DNA of 64,000 nucleotides from Asterias amurensis (lineage: Eukaryota > Echinodermata > Asteroidea > Forcipulatida > Asteriidae), in assembly GCF_032118995.1 (NCBI RefSeq), contig NC_092667.1:6130931-6194930 (forward strand), given 5' to 3'. Of this stretch, positions 1 through 11,127 are shown piece after piece (positions within the stretch are counted from its first letter, which is position 1; each line of letters opens with the position of its first letter). The notes under the pieces are model-generated. The model was not told the origin of the DNA and made no database searches. It worked only from the letters and a program-made list of their open reading frames with translations. The position numbers and the translations under genes were made by a program.

Positions 1-168
1 CCAATGGTATTGAATGCCGTTTAGCCGGTAACCAACAGCCCTACTACACTGCAGGCCAGATACTAGAAAGCAGTTGTAGTCTCACCAAGGGTCTGGTTTG
101 CAATGATGGGGACCAGTCCAACGGTGAAACATGCGAAGACTACGAGACGCGCTTCTTGTGCCCGCAAG
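1..168 (+). CDS. Lectin gene exon: end of a WxxW (mucin2/CILP-type) domain
   Basis: Read from base 3, the peptide contains GIECR, then CSLTKGLVCNDGDQ and CEDYETRFLC. This is the conserved C-terminal half of the WxxW module found in mucins and CILP-like proteins. The donor is CAAG/GTTAGC at 168/169. The Trp-rich first half would lie upstream of the window. Confidence 0.75.
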
Positions 169-3100
169 GTTAGCTACTGATTAACCTTCTTGACATTAAT
201 TGCTTACTGTTCAAAGCATAGGGTCATAGTTTGGTTTTTGTCAGCAAATTGGTTATTTTTATGAGCAAAATTTTAAAGAAAACAGATTTGCAGGTTTCAG
301 CTGAATGCAATGTCTACATGCTAAGTAAACGACAGGCCTCGGAATACCCCGCAGCACCACAGTAATTGCTGTGGTGTCTTGTGCAAGGTCCCTGTCGAAA
401 TTTGCTCATAGAGGGAATTATTGCTGTGCCCCTTCAAGAGTGAAGTTCAAGACCTGAAACACCAAAGCACTGTCTGGTTATTTTCACACTTTAGAGAGAC
501 CATTGAAATGATATGCCAGATGACTCTTAATGTATGTGTTTAGAATACCTTGGAGTAGGTGAAGTAGAGTCAGCAATAGAGTGTGACAGCGAGGAACTAC
601 ACATCTTATGTCTGAATAAGAGATATATTGAAGTACATGAAGCATTCTATGGACGAAGGGAGGAGGGTAAGTTCATATCACCGGCAAGTCTGCAATTTCG
701 ACATCAATTTTGCACTTTCAACTTTTTTATTTGCCATCTAATAGCAAACAAATTTGTGCAACGAGGGTTTTTTTTTGCTTTCATTATTCTCTTGCAACTT
801 CTATCTCCAATTGAATTCAAATTTTCACAGATTTGTTATTTTGTGTATCTGTGGGGAATCGCCAAGTGAGAATACTTGTCTTTGACAATTACCAAAGGTG
901 TCCATTTCCTTTAGTCATAAGAAACCAAAGCGTGTTGCCATTGTACCCTTATAGCAGAAGTGGTTACCAGTGTGTCCAGTGCCTTTTGTCATAAGAAACC
1001 AAAGCGTGTTGCCATTGTACCCTTATAGCAGAAGTGGTTACCAGTGTGTCCAGTGCCTTTTGTCATAAGAAACCAAAGCGTGTTGCCATTGTACCCTCAT
1101 AGCAGAAGTGGTTACCAGTGTGTCCAGTGCCTTTTGTCATAAGAAACCAAAGCGTGTTGCCATTGTACCCTTATAGCAGAAGTGGTTACCAGTGTGTCCA
1201 GTGCCTTTTGTCATAAGAAACCAAAGCGTGTTGCCATTGTACCCTTATAGCAGAAGTGGTTACCAGTGTGTCCAGTGCCTTTTGTCATAAGAAACCAAAG
1301 CGTGTTGCCACTGTACCCTCATAGCAGAAGTGGTTACCAGTGTGTCCAGTGCCTTTAAAACATGTAATTTCATTATAAATTGATGTGATTGCTTTGTAGG
1401 TCTGTGTTCCGTTGGTAACAACTACTCCTACCCTCTGGATTGCTCCTGGGATGCTGGCGATGTCCTGGACCTCGTTAAGAGGAACTGTGATAATAAAGAG
1501 GAATGTCGACTCAATATCCAGCTAGCTACGGTGCTTGGGGATCCTTGTAATGATGTACCCAAATACCTAGACATCAAATATACATGTGAAGGAATGCGTA
1601 AGTGCAGCCTAAATCTTCTCCTTTTGTGTACAGCAACGAATCAAATGTTGAGCCATAGGGCCCAATTTCATCGCTCTGCTTACCGCCGAATTCTGCACTT
1701 ACAATCACCATTCTCCACTTACTGTTCAAGCGCCAAATTTCTGCGCTAGCTGTTTAAGCAGAGAATGCATAGTAACGTGGAGTACTTACATACAGAAGCA
1801 AAAATTCCTGCTAACCAGTGAAATACGCTTAAGGTAAGCGCGGAAAGCGCGGGTTCTTTGCTTACGGCCTGATCTCCATTACCTGATTTCCATGGGGTTC
1901 TTGGCTAGTATAGTGATTAAGTTTGCTTTTCAGAGAGTCCTTGGCTTCACAACCAAAATAAATGAAAGGAATATGAAAGATGGGTTGTCAAACTTACCGC
2001 AGTGGTCTGTGTTGTGACTCTTTTATTTCTTGTATTCACGTATGAAACAGGTAAAAGTATTGGGCTTCTTCATCCAACAAACAGTAGCAGTGCACCTTCA
2101 TATCCCAGCACATTTGCCAATGACGGTAGTGCCAGAAGTTCTTGCTCTGGTGGCTACTGTTTCCAATCAGAAGAGGAGACTGCCCCTTGGTGGTTAGTGG
2201 ATCTCGGCATCAAGCGGGATATTAACTACGTCAAAATTATCTCTTGTAGTAACTATGGTGAGTTTCTGTTTCATAATTTGAATTTAGCTGTGCATACCTG
2301 TCGTTGGTACGTGTCCCACTCTAGTAAATTGTTCTTTGCTCAACTCAAAATCATTTAAAATTTACACAGTCAGTTTCCCTTGTGGTTTTTAATTTTGTAT
2401 TACTTCATAAAAATAAAATGGAGATCTTGGATTTTGCATTGTTTGAATATGTGGCACGCTCTGGCAGAGCTGATACTGAACTCAAGCTTTGATGTTCAGC
2501 AGTGTGTGGGTTGGAGTCCTGGTTGTGACCCTTGTGTCCTTCAGTAAAACTGTTAACCGTTATTTCTGCGTCCTTGGGATAGGATGAAAAGCCGCAAGTC
2601 CTGCACGTAAAAAAACCCAGTGTACTTAATGAAAAGCGAAGGGGTTCGCCCCAGTGTTCCTGGTTTGATTGGCAGCATATTGTGCCACAACACCTTGTCA
2701 ACCATTACATAGTGCTATGTAAAGTAATAGGTCTCATACTTCAACACCTGGCTCAACAATACCTCTCTGGAAAATACTGAACTGAGTGACGGGTATGAGT
2801 ACTATATCAAGAAGCCACTATTATTAGTATCTCCTCTCCACCAATCTGATTGGATAAACTGTCTCAGGTCAGAGTGACCAATATTATTATTGTTTTGTAA
2901 CTGTGTTTTTTAAATATCCTTCCCATGTTCAGTGGATGACTTCGTGGGAGCTCAGATCCGAATTGGGGACAGCCCCAACTTCGTGGAGAATCCTACATGT
3001 GGGCGTAACTTCACAGCAGATGACGGCCATTATGCCAATATGTACTGCAATCAGGTCATGTCTGGTCAGTACGTCAGCGTTCAGGTACCAGACCGGACCT

Positions 3101-6100
3101 CAACACTCAGACTCTGTGAAGTCCAACTCTTGTATTGTAAGTATTGCTTGAAGCTTTGCATGGTGTGGATAAATAGGAAGTAACTATAAATGAATAGTCA
3201 ACTTGGGTGTAGAACCATCATCTCTTTTGTGGGAGTGTTGACTCTGTGGCTCTCCTGAGGTGTAGAACCATTATCTCTTTTGTGGGAGTGTTGGCTCTGT
3301 GGCTCTCCTGAGGTGTAGAACCATTATCTCTTTTGTGGGAGTGTTGGCTCTGTGGCTCTCCTGAGGTGTAGAACCATTATCTCTTTTGTAGGAGTGTTGG
3401 CTCTGTGGCTCTCCTGAGGTGTAGAACCATTATCTCTTTTGTGGGAGTGTTGGCTCTGTGGCTCTCCTGAGGTGTAGAACCATTATCTCTTTTGTGGGAG
3501 TGTTGGCTCTGTGGCTCTCCTGAGGTGTAGAACCATTATCTCTTTTGTGGGAGTGTTGGCTCTGTGGCTCTCCTGAGGTGTAGAACCATTATCTCTTTTG
3601 TAGGAGTGATGGCTCTGTGGCTCTCCTGAGGTGTAGAACCATTATCTCTTTTGTAGGAGTGTTGGCTCTGTGGCTCTCCTGAGGTGTAGAACCATTATCT
3701 CTTTTGTAGGAGTGTTGGCTCTGTGGCTCTCCTGAGGTGTAGAACCATTGTCTCTTTTGTAGGGGTGATGGCTCTGTGGCTCTCCTGAGGTGTAGAACCA
3801 TTATCTCTTTTGTGGGAGTGTTGGCTCTGTGGCTCTCCTGAGGTGTAGAACCATTATCTCTTTTGTGGGAGTGTTGGCTCTGTGGCTCTCCTGAGGTGTA
3901 GAACCATTATCTCTTTTGTAGGAGTGTTGGCTCTGTGGCTCTCCTGAGGTGTAGAACCATTATCTCTTTTGTAGGAGTGTTGGCTCTGTGGCTCTCCTGA
4001 GGTGTAGAACCATTATCTCTTTTGTGGGAGTGTTGGCTCTGTTGCTCTCCTGAGGTGTAGAACCATTATCTCTTTTGTGGGAGTGTTGGCTCTGTGGCTC
4101 TCCTGAGGTGTAGAACCATTATCTCTTTTGTAGGAGTGATGGCTCTGTGGCTCTCCTGAGGTGTAGAACCATTATCTCTTTTGTAGGAGTGATGGCTCTG
4201 TGGCTCTCCTGAGGTGTAGAACCATTATCTCTTTTGTAGGAGTGTTGGCTCTGTTGCTCTCCTGAGGTGCTCTCATGTTCAGTACCTTCTGGAGACCAAG
4301 GACAAAACAAAAAAGAGGAAAATAAACAGACTCATAAGGGAAATTCTAAAGACCAGCGTGCCCACAAGGACAAACCTTAACTACAGGGACAATGGAAAGA
4401 ACAAAATATGTCTTTACAGGGATGCTTATTTGAGAAAGAGTGTTTGATTTTTGTTAATTCCTACAGTTGACAAACGTGAGCAGACAGCCGTTGCCTGCGA
4501 TGGCCAGAAGCTTCAGCTGGCGTGTGCCGCCTCTACCAGTTTCTTCATCAATATCTTAGATGTTTTCTATGGGAGAGCCGAAAATGGCAAAGTTTGCCCA
4601 CACATGTTTGCGAATCACACGTACAGCGGCGGTTGCGTAGCTTCCCGTACTACCATTATGGGTATTGTGCGTGGCCGATGCCACTTGCAGAAGTCATGTG
4701 AGCTGGATGTACAGGGGGATGTTTTGGACGCGTTGGTCGCTGGAGCGGGAGATCCGTGCCAGAGTGAGTTCAAATACCTGGAGGTGACGTATCAGTGCAG
4801 CCGATATATTCAAGGTGAGAAGTGTATCAAAATAGTAATAATAATAATCATAGTTGGTAGAGCGCCAGTACATTAATCCACAGGTTGATGGTTTAAATCC
4901 TGCTCTAGTCAATTTTTCTTTGTTCAACCCTAAATCATTTCAAATTTAACCAGTCAGTTTCCCTTGTGGTTATAATATTTGGTATCTGATATAAAAAGTT
5001 GTATTCCCTTAAAAAAGGTGATCCCCTGTCTGGCGCTTCCAAGGTTGTTTCGTAGTTTGTGTTTGATCCCTGGCTACACGGCAGTTAACAGTTGCTGACT
5101 GGCAACCCCCCACAATAAAGGTATTGACAAAATAAGGAGACTGCCAACAGAGGGCTAGATAAATTTTTTTGAATTCAGGAGACGTCTCAGTTCTAAATAA
5201 AATAAAATTACCATTTCCAATTACCTATCAACAGGAGAGCTAGACACTGACACTATAGGTTTAGCCTCTATGGATGAGTTACTACAGTTTGGCTGTCTCG
5301 GTTTCAAGGGTGTTATAGACATCACTAGCGCCTACGTCAAACCATCGACAACCAGCATCCCACCTTGGGCTCCTCAAGATTCAGGCATTGACGGTACGTT
5401 TATTATACTCATTTTGGTTTTACCCGTATACAGGCACATTACTCGGGTGGGAATCGAACCCACGACCCTTGCAATTCTAGAGCAGTGTCTTATTAACTAG
5501 ACCAGTGAGATTACTATGTAGCTAGAGGCAGTTCGAATCCTATATTTTAGCAGCGTTTACAGCAATGATTAAATAGATGGAAATTTGCATCGGGATAATA
5601 ACATTAATTTTGGTTTTCCCCATATGCACTGTTTAACTACTGAGAATAGAGTACTAACACTCATCAGTGTATATGGGTAAAACCCAAATCAATATTCTTT
5701 ATGCCAGATGCAAATTTCCATCTTTTAGTTCTATTAAACTCTTTTAGATTTTTTGAGGCTGAGACTTCATACAGCTGCTCAAAAATTAACTCAGATCGAC
5801 AAAATGATAAAATGATGCCTACCAGAATAATGTTATCAATCAATTACCATGATTTTTTTTACAACTGTAAATCAGGTTCAATCAGCCCTCGCTAAAAATT
5901 ACTAATTTTGTGTTTTTCTCCTTTCCGTTGTAGTGAGTTCTTGCAGTGACCAGGATGTTAGCTCCCCTATACAGACCCAGTGTAATAACAAGAAATCATG
6001 TACAGTTAAGAACAAGGAGTTCTACCTAGGCTATTCATTCTGCGCTACCATGCACCAATACCTGGAGGTCACATTCTCTTGCAAAGGTAAGCGGACTTCT

Positions 6101-9100
6101 CATTGCGTCTTAGGTTCCAGCTTAAAATAACACAGGCCACAAGGCCACGGCCTCCAATGCCCCTGGTATTGGCCTTGGTGCCCCTTCAAAAGTTTCCCCT
6201 AGACTTTTAGGTTGTCCTATGGAAGTGCCTTTGAAAAAGTAAAAATGGCTTTGCCTTTTCAAAGATGAAATTCTAATTCTAAGCCTGACATGTAACATCC
6301 ACGACTGATATCTATTTTTTTTTGCTTAGCAGAAATTGTTTAGGCAACGTTTATTCTTAATAGTCATAATAAAAAGTAAGAGTGCATTTTGCAGAGATAC
6401 AATTCGCTGTGTAAGACAGATGCATTTTTAATTTACAGTCTGGAGTGAGTTGATGTTGCAAATGTGATTTAGAAGAGAGTTCCAGCTAAAGCAGCTCTGT
6501 GAAATTGTGGCTCTATTAACCTCTGTCTGTTTCAGGACTCACGATTTCTTTCTTTTTTTGCCCATTTTGATTCTGGTATTGTATACAAATTTCTGGTCCA
6601 GCAGACATTTTGAGCTACAATTCCTGCGGTTTTGTGGATTTTTCACCCAAATTCAAGCCAAGGGATCAGTTCCAAAAAGATAGTCCTAGGAGTTAAGAAC
6701 AGAGGTACTCGTTCTAACTCGAGATAAGACTAGTCTTAACTCTTTGTATAATCCACTAGTTAACTAAGGTTCTTGATTGAACTTGCTTGATCAATCTTGT
6801 TGCATGATATTCATTCCTCTTATAATATTTCGTTAATGATTTTTAATTTCAGCTGATGTTTCATCGGGAGATATTACGTTGATCGGATGCACAGGTACAG
6901 ATTATGAGTTAAGCCTCACCTGCTCGGACGGAAAATACATCAAAATACAAGACGCCTTTTACGGCCGCACCCAGGTAGGTGCATTCTACTGCTAGGAATC
7001 GGACATTTTAAACACAAACCCCTCGCCTTGGGAACCGTCTCCCTTATCAAAATCCACTGGCTGAGTCACTTAAAGCTTTCAAGAAATATCTCAAAAACTA
7101 TCATTGGTTGATTGCTAAGGACCTTGAATCCAATGCTCTTAACCACTCGGTCATGACACCCCATATCATGTATTTGATGGGTCCATTGTACATATTACAA
7201 CTTTTATATTACGGTTTTATATTTGATTTATTTCTGATTGCAGGTTGGCAGCTCATCTCTTGTCTGTCCTCACTCTGCGGGAAAGGATGACTCAACCACT
7301 TGTCGCTCAACAGACACTCTTGATATTGTCAAGACATATTGTGAAGATCAACGCTCATGTGGCTTGCCCGTAAGTAAAGATGTTTTTCATGGCTAAGATA
7401 AGGATAATAACTTTTTCAAATATAACCGTCTCAATGTGCTTTACATTAGTGCCCTGGTCATTGGGCCAAGAACATCCCGGTAGTCTTGCTCAGCTCCTTG
7501 GGTAGTATGCAACCTAGGCAACACTAACGCTCCAAAGGCTTTTTCATATATCAACCTCTACTCTCGCAGGTACCCATTTATACCCCTGGGTGAAGAGAAG
7601 CAATTATAGTAAAGTGTCACGCCCATGACAGAATGACTCAGATGACTGAACCACCAGAACTTGAATTTGATGCTCTAAACCATTCGGCCATGACACCCTA
7701 CATAAAAACTAAATAAAAGCAGTTTGGGTTGTAGGTCTTGTTCCCTGACCTCTCATACATTAGAGACTCAACTGACCCCAATTTCATAAAGCTGTTATGC
7801 AGATCATAACTGCTTGACAAATTTCTTTGCTAAGCAAAGATTGATTTGGGCACCAGCCACAACAGTGCAAACTTAATGTAATTTGGGCTGGTAACCGGTT
7901 TCTGCTAAGCAAAACTATTCTGTGCTTAGCAATTTTTTGTGCTTATGAAATTGGGCTATGGCTTGTACAAGAACGCACATAATTGGCTTCAAGGAAAGCT
8001 GAAAGATGTGTTTAAGTGCTCGGCCACAATCATGGCTACACTTATTGTTACAAAGACGCCAAATGAGCAACAGATTAACAGTGAGTAACTCAACTGGCTT
8101 GTAAAAGAACAACATTTCTGCAACCAAATAATGTTTCGATTGATTTTATTTTTTTTTCAGACTGAAGAGTCATTACTAACGGCAAGTGATCCCTGCAATG
8201 ACGTCAATAGCAAATATCTGGAAGTCACATACAACTGCCAAGGTACAATGAACACACACAGACAGTGCAAGTCTCATGCGTAATAAAGCCCGTTCACACG
8301 GCAGCATTAAACAAGGATCCCTTGCTTAATTTTAACATGGTTGCGAAATGTTACCAATTGCACCTCCAAAGAAAAGACAATAATGTTTATACGGTCCAGA
8401 AAGAATTGAAAATTCGAGCAATTATTTTGATTTTTGTCTATAGAGGGTCGTCCGCTGAATGACATTACATTGTACTCCTGTGAGGACCATGCTGATTTAT
8501 TCTTGGAGTGTCCGGTCGAGGCTAGTCACATCAGAATTCTCTCTGCCGAACTTGGAAGATTTGAGGGTAAGTTTGAAAAGTGACCACAAAGTTGCAACCC
8601 AGATTCAAATCCTTTAGCCTTAGAGAAAGACTCTGCTGGGGTTGATTTCACACAAAAATTAGGACTAGTCCTAACTTGAGACTAATCCTAGGAAAAATTT
8701 AAAACTTAAGGCTAGTCCTAAGATCGGCTTAAGGTTAGTCCTAAGAACTCAAAATAAGACGAGTCTTAACTCTTTATGAAATTCACCCCTAGATATCAGG
8801 TTAGAGTGATCCAATTGTGAAAGGGCTGCCCCAGGGGAATAGAGTCGTGTGAAAAGGGGTATAAAAGCTCTGTTTTTGTCCTCCAATTTAACAGATGGAA
8901 TGCGATGCCATTTTCGAGACAACTATCCTGGGGCTGTGATGTACACCGAGTGTCAAACGCCAGACGTCTTGATACCTGTGAGGGATACCTGCACTAATGA
9001 ACGAAACTGCACAGTGCCAAACTACTGGGCTAACTACACCAATGAAGAGCCTTGCTTTGGTATCTACAAGTATCTACAGGTCACCTACAGATGTTTATGT

Positions 9101-9772
9101 AAGACATTTTTATAAGTTATTGTTCAAGACAGGTGTACTCTCTTTCTAATCGAGAGGAACTCTCTTTACACCCCATGTCATGGCTGGTGCAGACAAGATC
9201 TGATGAATCCTGGTCATGACACTTGTGCTCTTGAGCAAAGCACTTTAGCCATAATTGCTTCATAAAAAGTTGAGAAGGTACCGCATTCTGCTCTACCAGC
9301 CAGGCTCCAAGTGGATGATACTCATGCCTACATCCTTAACAGACTGTGAAGGGGGTAACCCTGTTTCAGCCCCGGGAGTAGGTAGAAACATGCAGTCAGT
9401 TTCCCTTGTGGTTTAATATTTGATAGAGATACTGTTATAAGAGTTTTTGTTTTGTTTCTTCCCTTCACAGTGGATGCGGCTGACTATAACCCAAAGGAGG
9501 CATCCATGTTTTTCATCAATCCTCGCCCCACTCTGAAGAACTTTCGTCTGAACAACCATGTCATCAGTAGCAGCCAAGAACGTAATATCCTGTCCTGCAT
9601 GAACGCTTGCCTGGCTCTTCACGATTGTGTCTCCTTCAACTTTAGAACCAAGAGAGGCAACGCAGGGCATGTGTGTCAGCTTAACGATGCTATAGTAGAG
9701 GAAGCTGAGTCAGACTTTACTTATGTTAATTATTTTATTTATTTCCAGAGAGATTCTTACCGCCAGCATTAG
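1..9772 (+). CDS. Multidomain secreted lectin (WxxW-SUEL-FTP-SUEL x4-PAN), 3' part
   Basis: Fourteen exons join in frame into 838 residues plus a stop: 3-168 (partial), 544-666, 1400-1597, 2051-2257, 2933-3136, 4467-4814, 5235-5393, 5934-6086, 6853-6974, 7244-7369, 8161-8242, 8444-8566, 8895-9098 and 9471-9772. All junctions are GT-AG with matching phases, mostly phase 1, which is usual for shuffled extracellular modules. Domains in order: WxxW tail, SUEL 1, FTP (fucolectin-like), SUEL 2 to 5, PAN/apple. SUEL domains bind rhamnose or galactose, FTP domains bind fucose, and PAN domains bind protein or sugar. The high Cys content and absence of a membrane segment suggest a secreted pattern-recognition or adhesive protein. 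The 5' end, with any signal peptide, lies outside the window. The domain calls are firm. The ligand and biological role are inferred. Confidence 0.88.
320..470 (+). repeat. Dispersed repeat, family B copy
   Basis: Shares GCTGTGGTG, TGCAAGGTCC, TGCCCCTT and AAGTTCAAGRCCTGAAA with copies near 33070-33235, 55225-55370 and, inverted, 57600-57770. It lies in the first lectin intron. Its class is unknown. Confidence 0.6.
544..1597 (+). CDS. Lectin gene: SUEL domain 1 (two exons)
   Basis: Exons 544-666 and 1400-1597. The first half has AIECDSEELHILC and the YGR motif (AFYGRREE). The second half has the DPC motif followed by KYLDIKYTC. All hallmark motifs of a galactose/rhamnose-binding SUEL domain are present. 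The intron between the halves holds a 74-bp minisatellite. Confidence 0.85.
895..1357 (+). repeat. 74-bp minisatellite, about 6 copies, in lectin intron
   Basis: Near-identical units containing GTCATAAGAAACCAAAGCG and ending GTGGTTACCAGTGTGTCCAG. The offset between successive GAAACC positions (921, 995) is 74 bp. The intron's branch and acceptor region follows directly. Confidence 0.93.
2051..3136 (+). CDS. Lectin gene: fucolectin/F5-8C-like (FTP) domain (two exons)
   Basis: Exons 2051-2257 and 2933-3136. The first encodes an AxxSS...YP...AND pattern and then APWWLVDLG, typical of the F5/8C and fucolectin beta-sandwich. The second encodes GAQIRIGD, a CG pair, and GQYVSVQVP followed by LRLCEVQLLY, matching the eel-fucolectin tachylectin-4 pentraxin-1 (FTP) family. 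The intron contains a SINE (about 2440-2845). Confidence 0.8.
2440..2845 (+). mobile_element. tRNA-head SINE, family S2 (about 400 bp)
   Basis: Aligns over most of its length with 50720-51148: a tRNA-like head with GTGTGGGTTGGAGTCC as B box, a middle part with CATATTGTGCCACA and CCATTACAT, and a tail with CTGAGTGAC and AAGAAGCCACTATTATTA. Two long copies in one window define the family. Confidence 0.75.
3206..4270 (+). repeat. 53-bp minisatellite, about 20 copies, in lectin intron
   Basis: Units start GAGGTGTAGAACCATTATCT and end GGCTCTGTGGCTCTCCT. Variation is limited to a few positions (GTGGG/GTAGG, GTGTTGG/GTGATGG), indicating recent expansion. The minus-strand open frames across it are repeat artefacts. 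Confidence 0.95.
4467..4814 (+). CDS. Lectin gene: SUEL domain 2 (single exon)
   Basis: A whole domain in one 348-nt exon, unlike the other SUEL copies here. It has VACDGQKLQLAC, VFYGRAE, an extra loop CPHMFANHTYSGGC, GRCHLQKSC, and DPC followed by KYLEVTYQC. The YGR and DPC motifs are intact, so it is a good candidate for a sugar-binding copy. Confidence 0.87.
4850..4995 (+). mobile_element. tRNA-derived SINE, family S1
   Basis: The A box is TAGTTGGTAGAGC and the B box GGTTTAAATCC, about 35 bp apart. The tail contains CAGTCAGTTTCCCTTGTGG. Copies with the same tail lie at 13225-13370, 2285-2400 (partial) and 9390-9425 (tail only). Confidence 0.78.
5235..6086 (+). CDS. Lectin gene: SUEL domain 3 (two exons, degenerate)
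   Basis: Exons 5235-5393 and 5934-6086. The second exon has KKSCTVKN and HQYLEVTFSC, the normal SUEL ending. The first exon lacks a recognisable YGR and the second lacks DPC (CATMHQYLEV instead). The fold is probably kept, but the canonical sugar-binding residues appear lost. The intron contains a tRNA-like SINE and a foldback repeat. Confidence 0.7.
5400..5560 (-). mobile_element. tRNA-derived SINE, family S4 (reverse orientation)
   Basis: On the minus strand, TGGTCTAGTTAATAAGACAC followed by GTGGGTTCGATTCCCACC resembles a tRNA with A and B boxes and a T-arm. It lacks a convincing acceptor stem and recurs at 57310-57600, so it is a SINE and not a tRNA gene. Confidence 0.68.
5562..5735. repeat. 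Foldback repeat in lectin intron
   Basis: GATGGAAATTTGCATCGGGA near 5577 is mirrored by the reverse complement CAGATGCAAATTTCCATC near 5705, with matching AATTTTGGTTTT and AAAACCCAAAT inner parts. A related single arm occurs near 20130-20165. Confidence 0.65.
6136..6250 (+). repeat. Short dispersed GC-rich repeat piece
   Basis: GGCCACGGCCTCCAATGCCC and TTGGTGCCCCTTCAAAAG resemble the stretch near 47465-47535 (ATTGCATGGAGGC..TTGTTGCCCCTTCAAA). It is a weakly conserved dispersed repeat in the lectin intron. Confidence 0.4.
6853..8242 (+). CDS. Lectin gene: SUEL domain 4 (three exons)
   Basis: Exons 6853-6974, 7244-7369 and 8161-8242. The motifs are TLIGCTGTDYELSLTC, AFYGRTQ, SCGLP, and DPC followed by SKYLEVTYNC. 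Two phase-0 introns interrupt the domain, a different structure from the one-exon SUEL 2. YGR and DPC are intact. Confidence 0.82.
7640..7705 (-). mobile_element. tRNA-Leu-like SINE head fragment
   Basis: The minus strand reads GGGTGTCATGGCCGAATGG and continues as a class-II tRNA-like head. A similar fragment lies at 7106-7165. Both look like truncated SINE heads in lectin introns. Confidence 0.5.
7774..7957. mobile_element. MITE, GGGCCCAATTTCAT family (about 184 bp)
   Basis: It begins ACCCCAATTTCATAAAGCTG and ends with the inverted counterpart TTATGAAATTGGGCT, with internal TGCTAAGCAAA inverted motifs. Other members lie at 10905-11065, 16485-16682, 18038-18217, 20335-20496, 44540-44857, 53755-53805 and 62290-62466. 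Confidence 0.7.
8444..9098 (+). CDS. Lectin gene: SUEL domain 5 (two exons, degenerate)
   Basis: Exons 8444-8566 and 8895-9098. The first has ADLFLECPVEASHIRILSAE and then LGRFE, where YGR would be expected. The second has NERNCTVPNYW, EPC in place of DPC, and YKYLQVTYRC. It is a recognisable SUEL scaffold with both sugar-contact motifs altered. Confidence 0.75.
8655..8795. mobile_element. Palindromic MITE, ACTAGTCCTAA family
   Basis: Repeated TTAGGACTAGTCCTAA-type palindromes lie between CACACAAAAATTAGGAC and AACTCTTTATGAAATTCACC. Related pieces occur at 6680-6770 and 49485-49590. It is a small foldback element in a lectin intron. Confidence 0.6.
9180..9425 (+). mobile_element. Truncated S2 SINE plus S1-type tail
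   Basis: GCCATAATTGCTTCATAAAA and TCTGCTCTACCAGCCAGGCT match the middle of the S2 copy at 50810-50870. The segment ends with CAGTCAGTTTCCCTTGTGG of family S1, immediately before the lectin's last exon. Confidence 0.6.
9471..9772 (+). CDS. Lectin gene: terminal PAN/apple domain and stop
   Basis: The exon opens after CCCTTCACAG and encodes about 100 residues. It contains ILSCMNACLALHDCVSFNFR, GHVCQLND and YVNYFIYFQRDS, the Cys and Phe-Asn pattern of PAN/apple domains, and ends at TAG 9770-9772. No transmembrane segment or GPI-like tail follows, so the protein probably ends as a secreted molecule. Confidence 0.82.
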
Positions 9773-10537
9773 GTTTGCATTCATCAATAATCTAGAATTC
9801 GTCCATGAAAACACCAAATTGTTTAAGAGAAATTATGCAAATATCTAGCATAAATGAATTATGCAATACTATAGTTACCACTCAGTAGATTTATAAATTA
9901 ACAGTCATAAAACTTAAAGCCTGGTTTATACTTCCTGTAAATGCAAATGCGAAGCCAATGTTGACGTCACAAATTCGCAACAAATAATTCGCAGCAGTTC
10001 AACTCTGTTCAACTCGATTGCGAATATGGCTGCGAAAGGAGAGTTGTGACATCAAATTCACCTTCATATGAAGTATTAACCGGACTTTACTGTAACAACA
10101 TTTTTTTCTACATGATATTGGTGTGTAGTAGAAGGAAATTGAAAGGTACCGGAACAGCCCTTGCATTATTTCTGCACGAAAGTCCATTCTTCAATTGCTC
10201 ATATTGAAACACCCATTTTTTATTATTTTAGTTTGGAGGTTGCTAGAATCAGGTTTATTTGACACGTACAAGTATTTGTATTCGATTTCATAGATAATGT
10301 TATCTAAGATTGAGTGATTATAGTGGTTAACAGTAGGCTGGAAAACTATTAGTGAGGCAGGTCACTTTTTTAGTATGAAGAATGAAAAATATTTTCCAAG
10401 TAATATAAACTGTCAGAGCAATTATTGATGTAACAATAGAAGATTATTAGAAGCTCAGGGTGCAGCAGCACACTTACTAGATAAACTTCCATTGTTTAGG
10501 TCCATTTAAGCAAACACAAGTTGGACTTTCATGGTCA

Positions 10538-10721
10538 AGCTCGGCGCATACTTCCTGCAAATGCAAATATGATATAAATTTTGATACAGCCCTGTTGTTT
10601 TTTTGCAGTGAAATGTTTCGAAGGAGTTGAGCACATTTCAACTGATGTGCATTATTTGTTGCAAATTTATGGCGTCTAAATTTGTGGGTTTTTGAATTTG
10701 CAGGAATTATGAACCGGGCTC
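10538..10721. mobile_element. MITE-like inverted repeat (about 184 bp)
   Basis: The left end AGCTCGGCGCATACTTCCTG is mirrored by the right end TTTGCAGGAATTATGAACCG, continuing into GGGCT. A left-end copy (GCCTGGTTTATACTTCCTG) lies at 9919-10040. Both fall in the probable lectin 3' UTR. Confidence 0.6.
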
Positions 10722-10829
10722 GAGTGTGCTGCCACCTATTGTTCCAAATAGTCTCATGTTGCTTTTATAGTGTGAAAGCTTGCACATTGTCATTCTTTCT
10801 TGTTCTAATGTTTACTGATTTTACCCCAA

Positions 10830-10835
10830 AATAAA
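10830..10835 (+). other. Candidate polyadenylation signal of the lectin gene
   Basis: AATAAA about 1.06 kb after the lectin stop. If used, the 3' UTR spans 9773 to about 10855 and includes MITE-like inverted repeats. Transcript data would be needed to confirm the end. Confidence 0.35.
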
Positions 10836-10904
10836 TGTCTGCCAGAATTTCATCAAAAAGCTACAAGTCTTTCCACCAACTGTTCTATATTGTTCATAAG
10901 TGAC

Positions 10905-11065
10905 AGGGCCCAATTTCATAAAGCCTGTAAGCACAAAAACTTGCTAAACATAGAATCGCATTGCTTAGCAGAAATAAGTTTGCATTGTGGTGCCCCATTC
11001 ATTTTTTCTTCCGCAAATAAGTTTGTCAAACAGTATTTTCTGCTAAACAGCTTTATGAAATTGTC
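10905..11065. mobile_element. MITE, GGGCCCAATTTCAT family
   Basis: GGGCCCAATTTCATAAAGCC at the left and CAGCTTTATGAAATTG at the right form the terminal inverted repeat. It is the same family as 7774-7957. Confidence 0.65.
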
Positions 11066-11127
11066 TTGTTTTTATCTTTGAGCAAACAAATGTGTGATAT
11101 TAACTTGAACGTGCTGGTCTAACTCTG

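Noticed and set aside
534..869. A 111-codon protein starting at 534
   Set aside because: Only 544-666 is exon (SUEL half with a GTAAG donor). The rest is intron read-through.
5440..5505. tRNA gene on the minus strand
   Set aside because: It has A and B boxes but no proper acceptor stem, and copies at 57388 and 57531 show it is part of a SINE.
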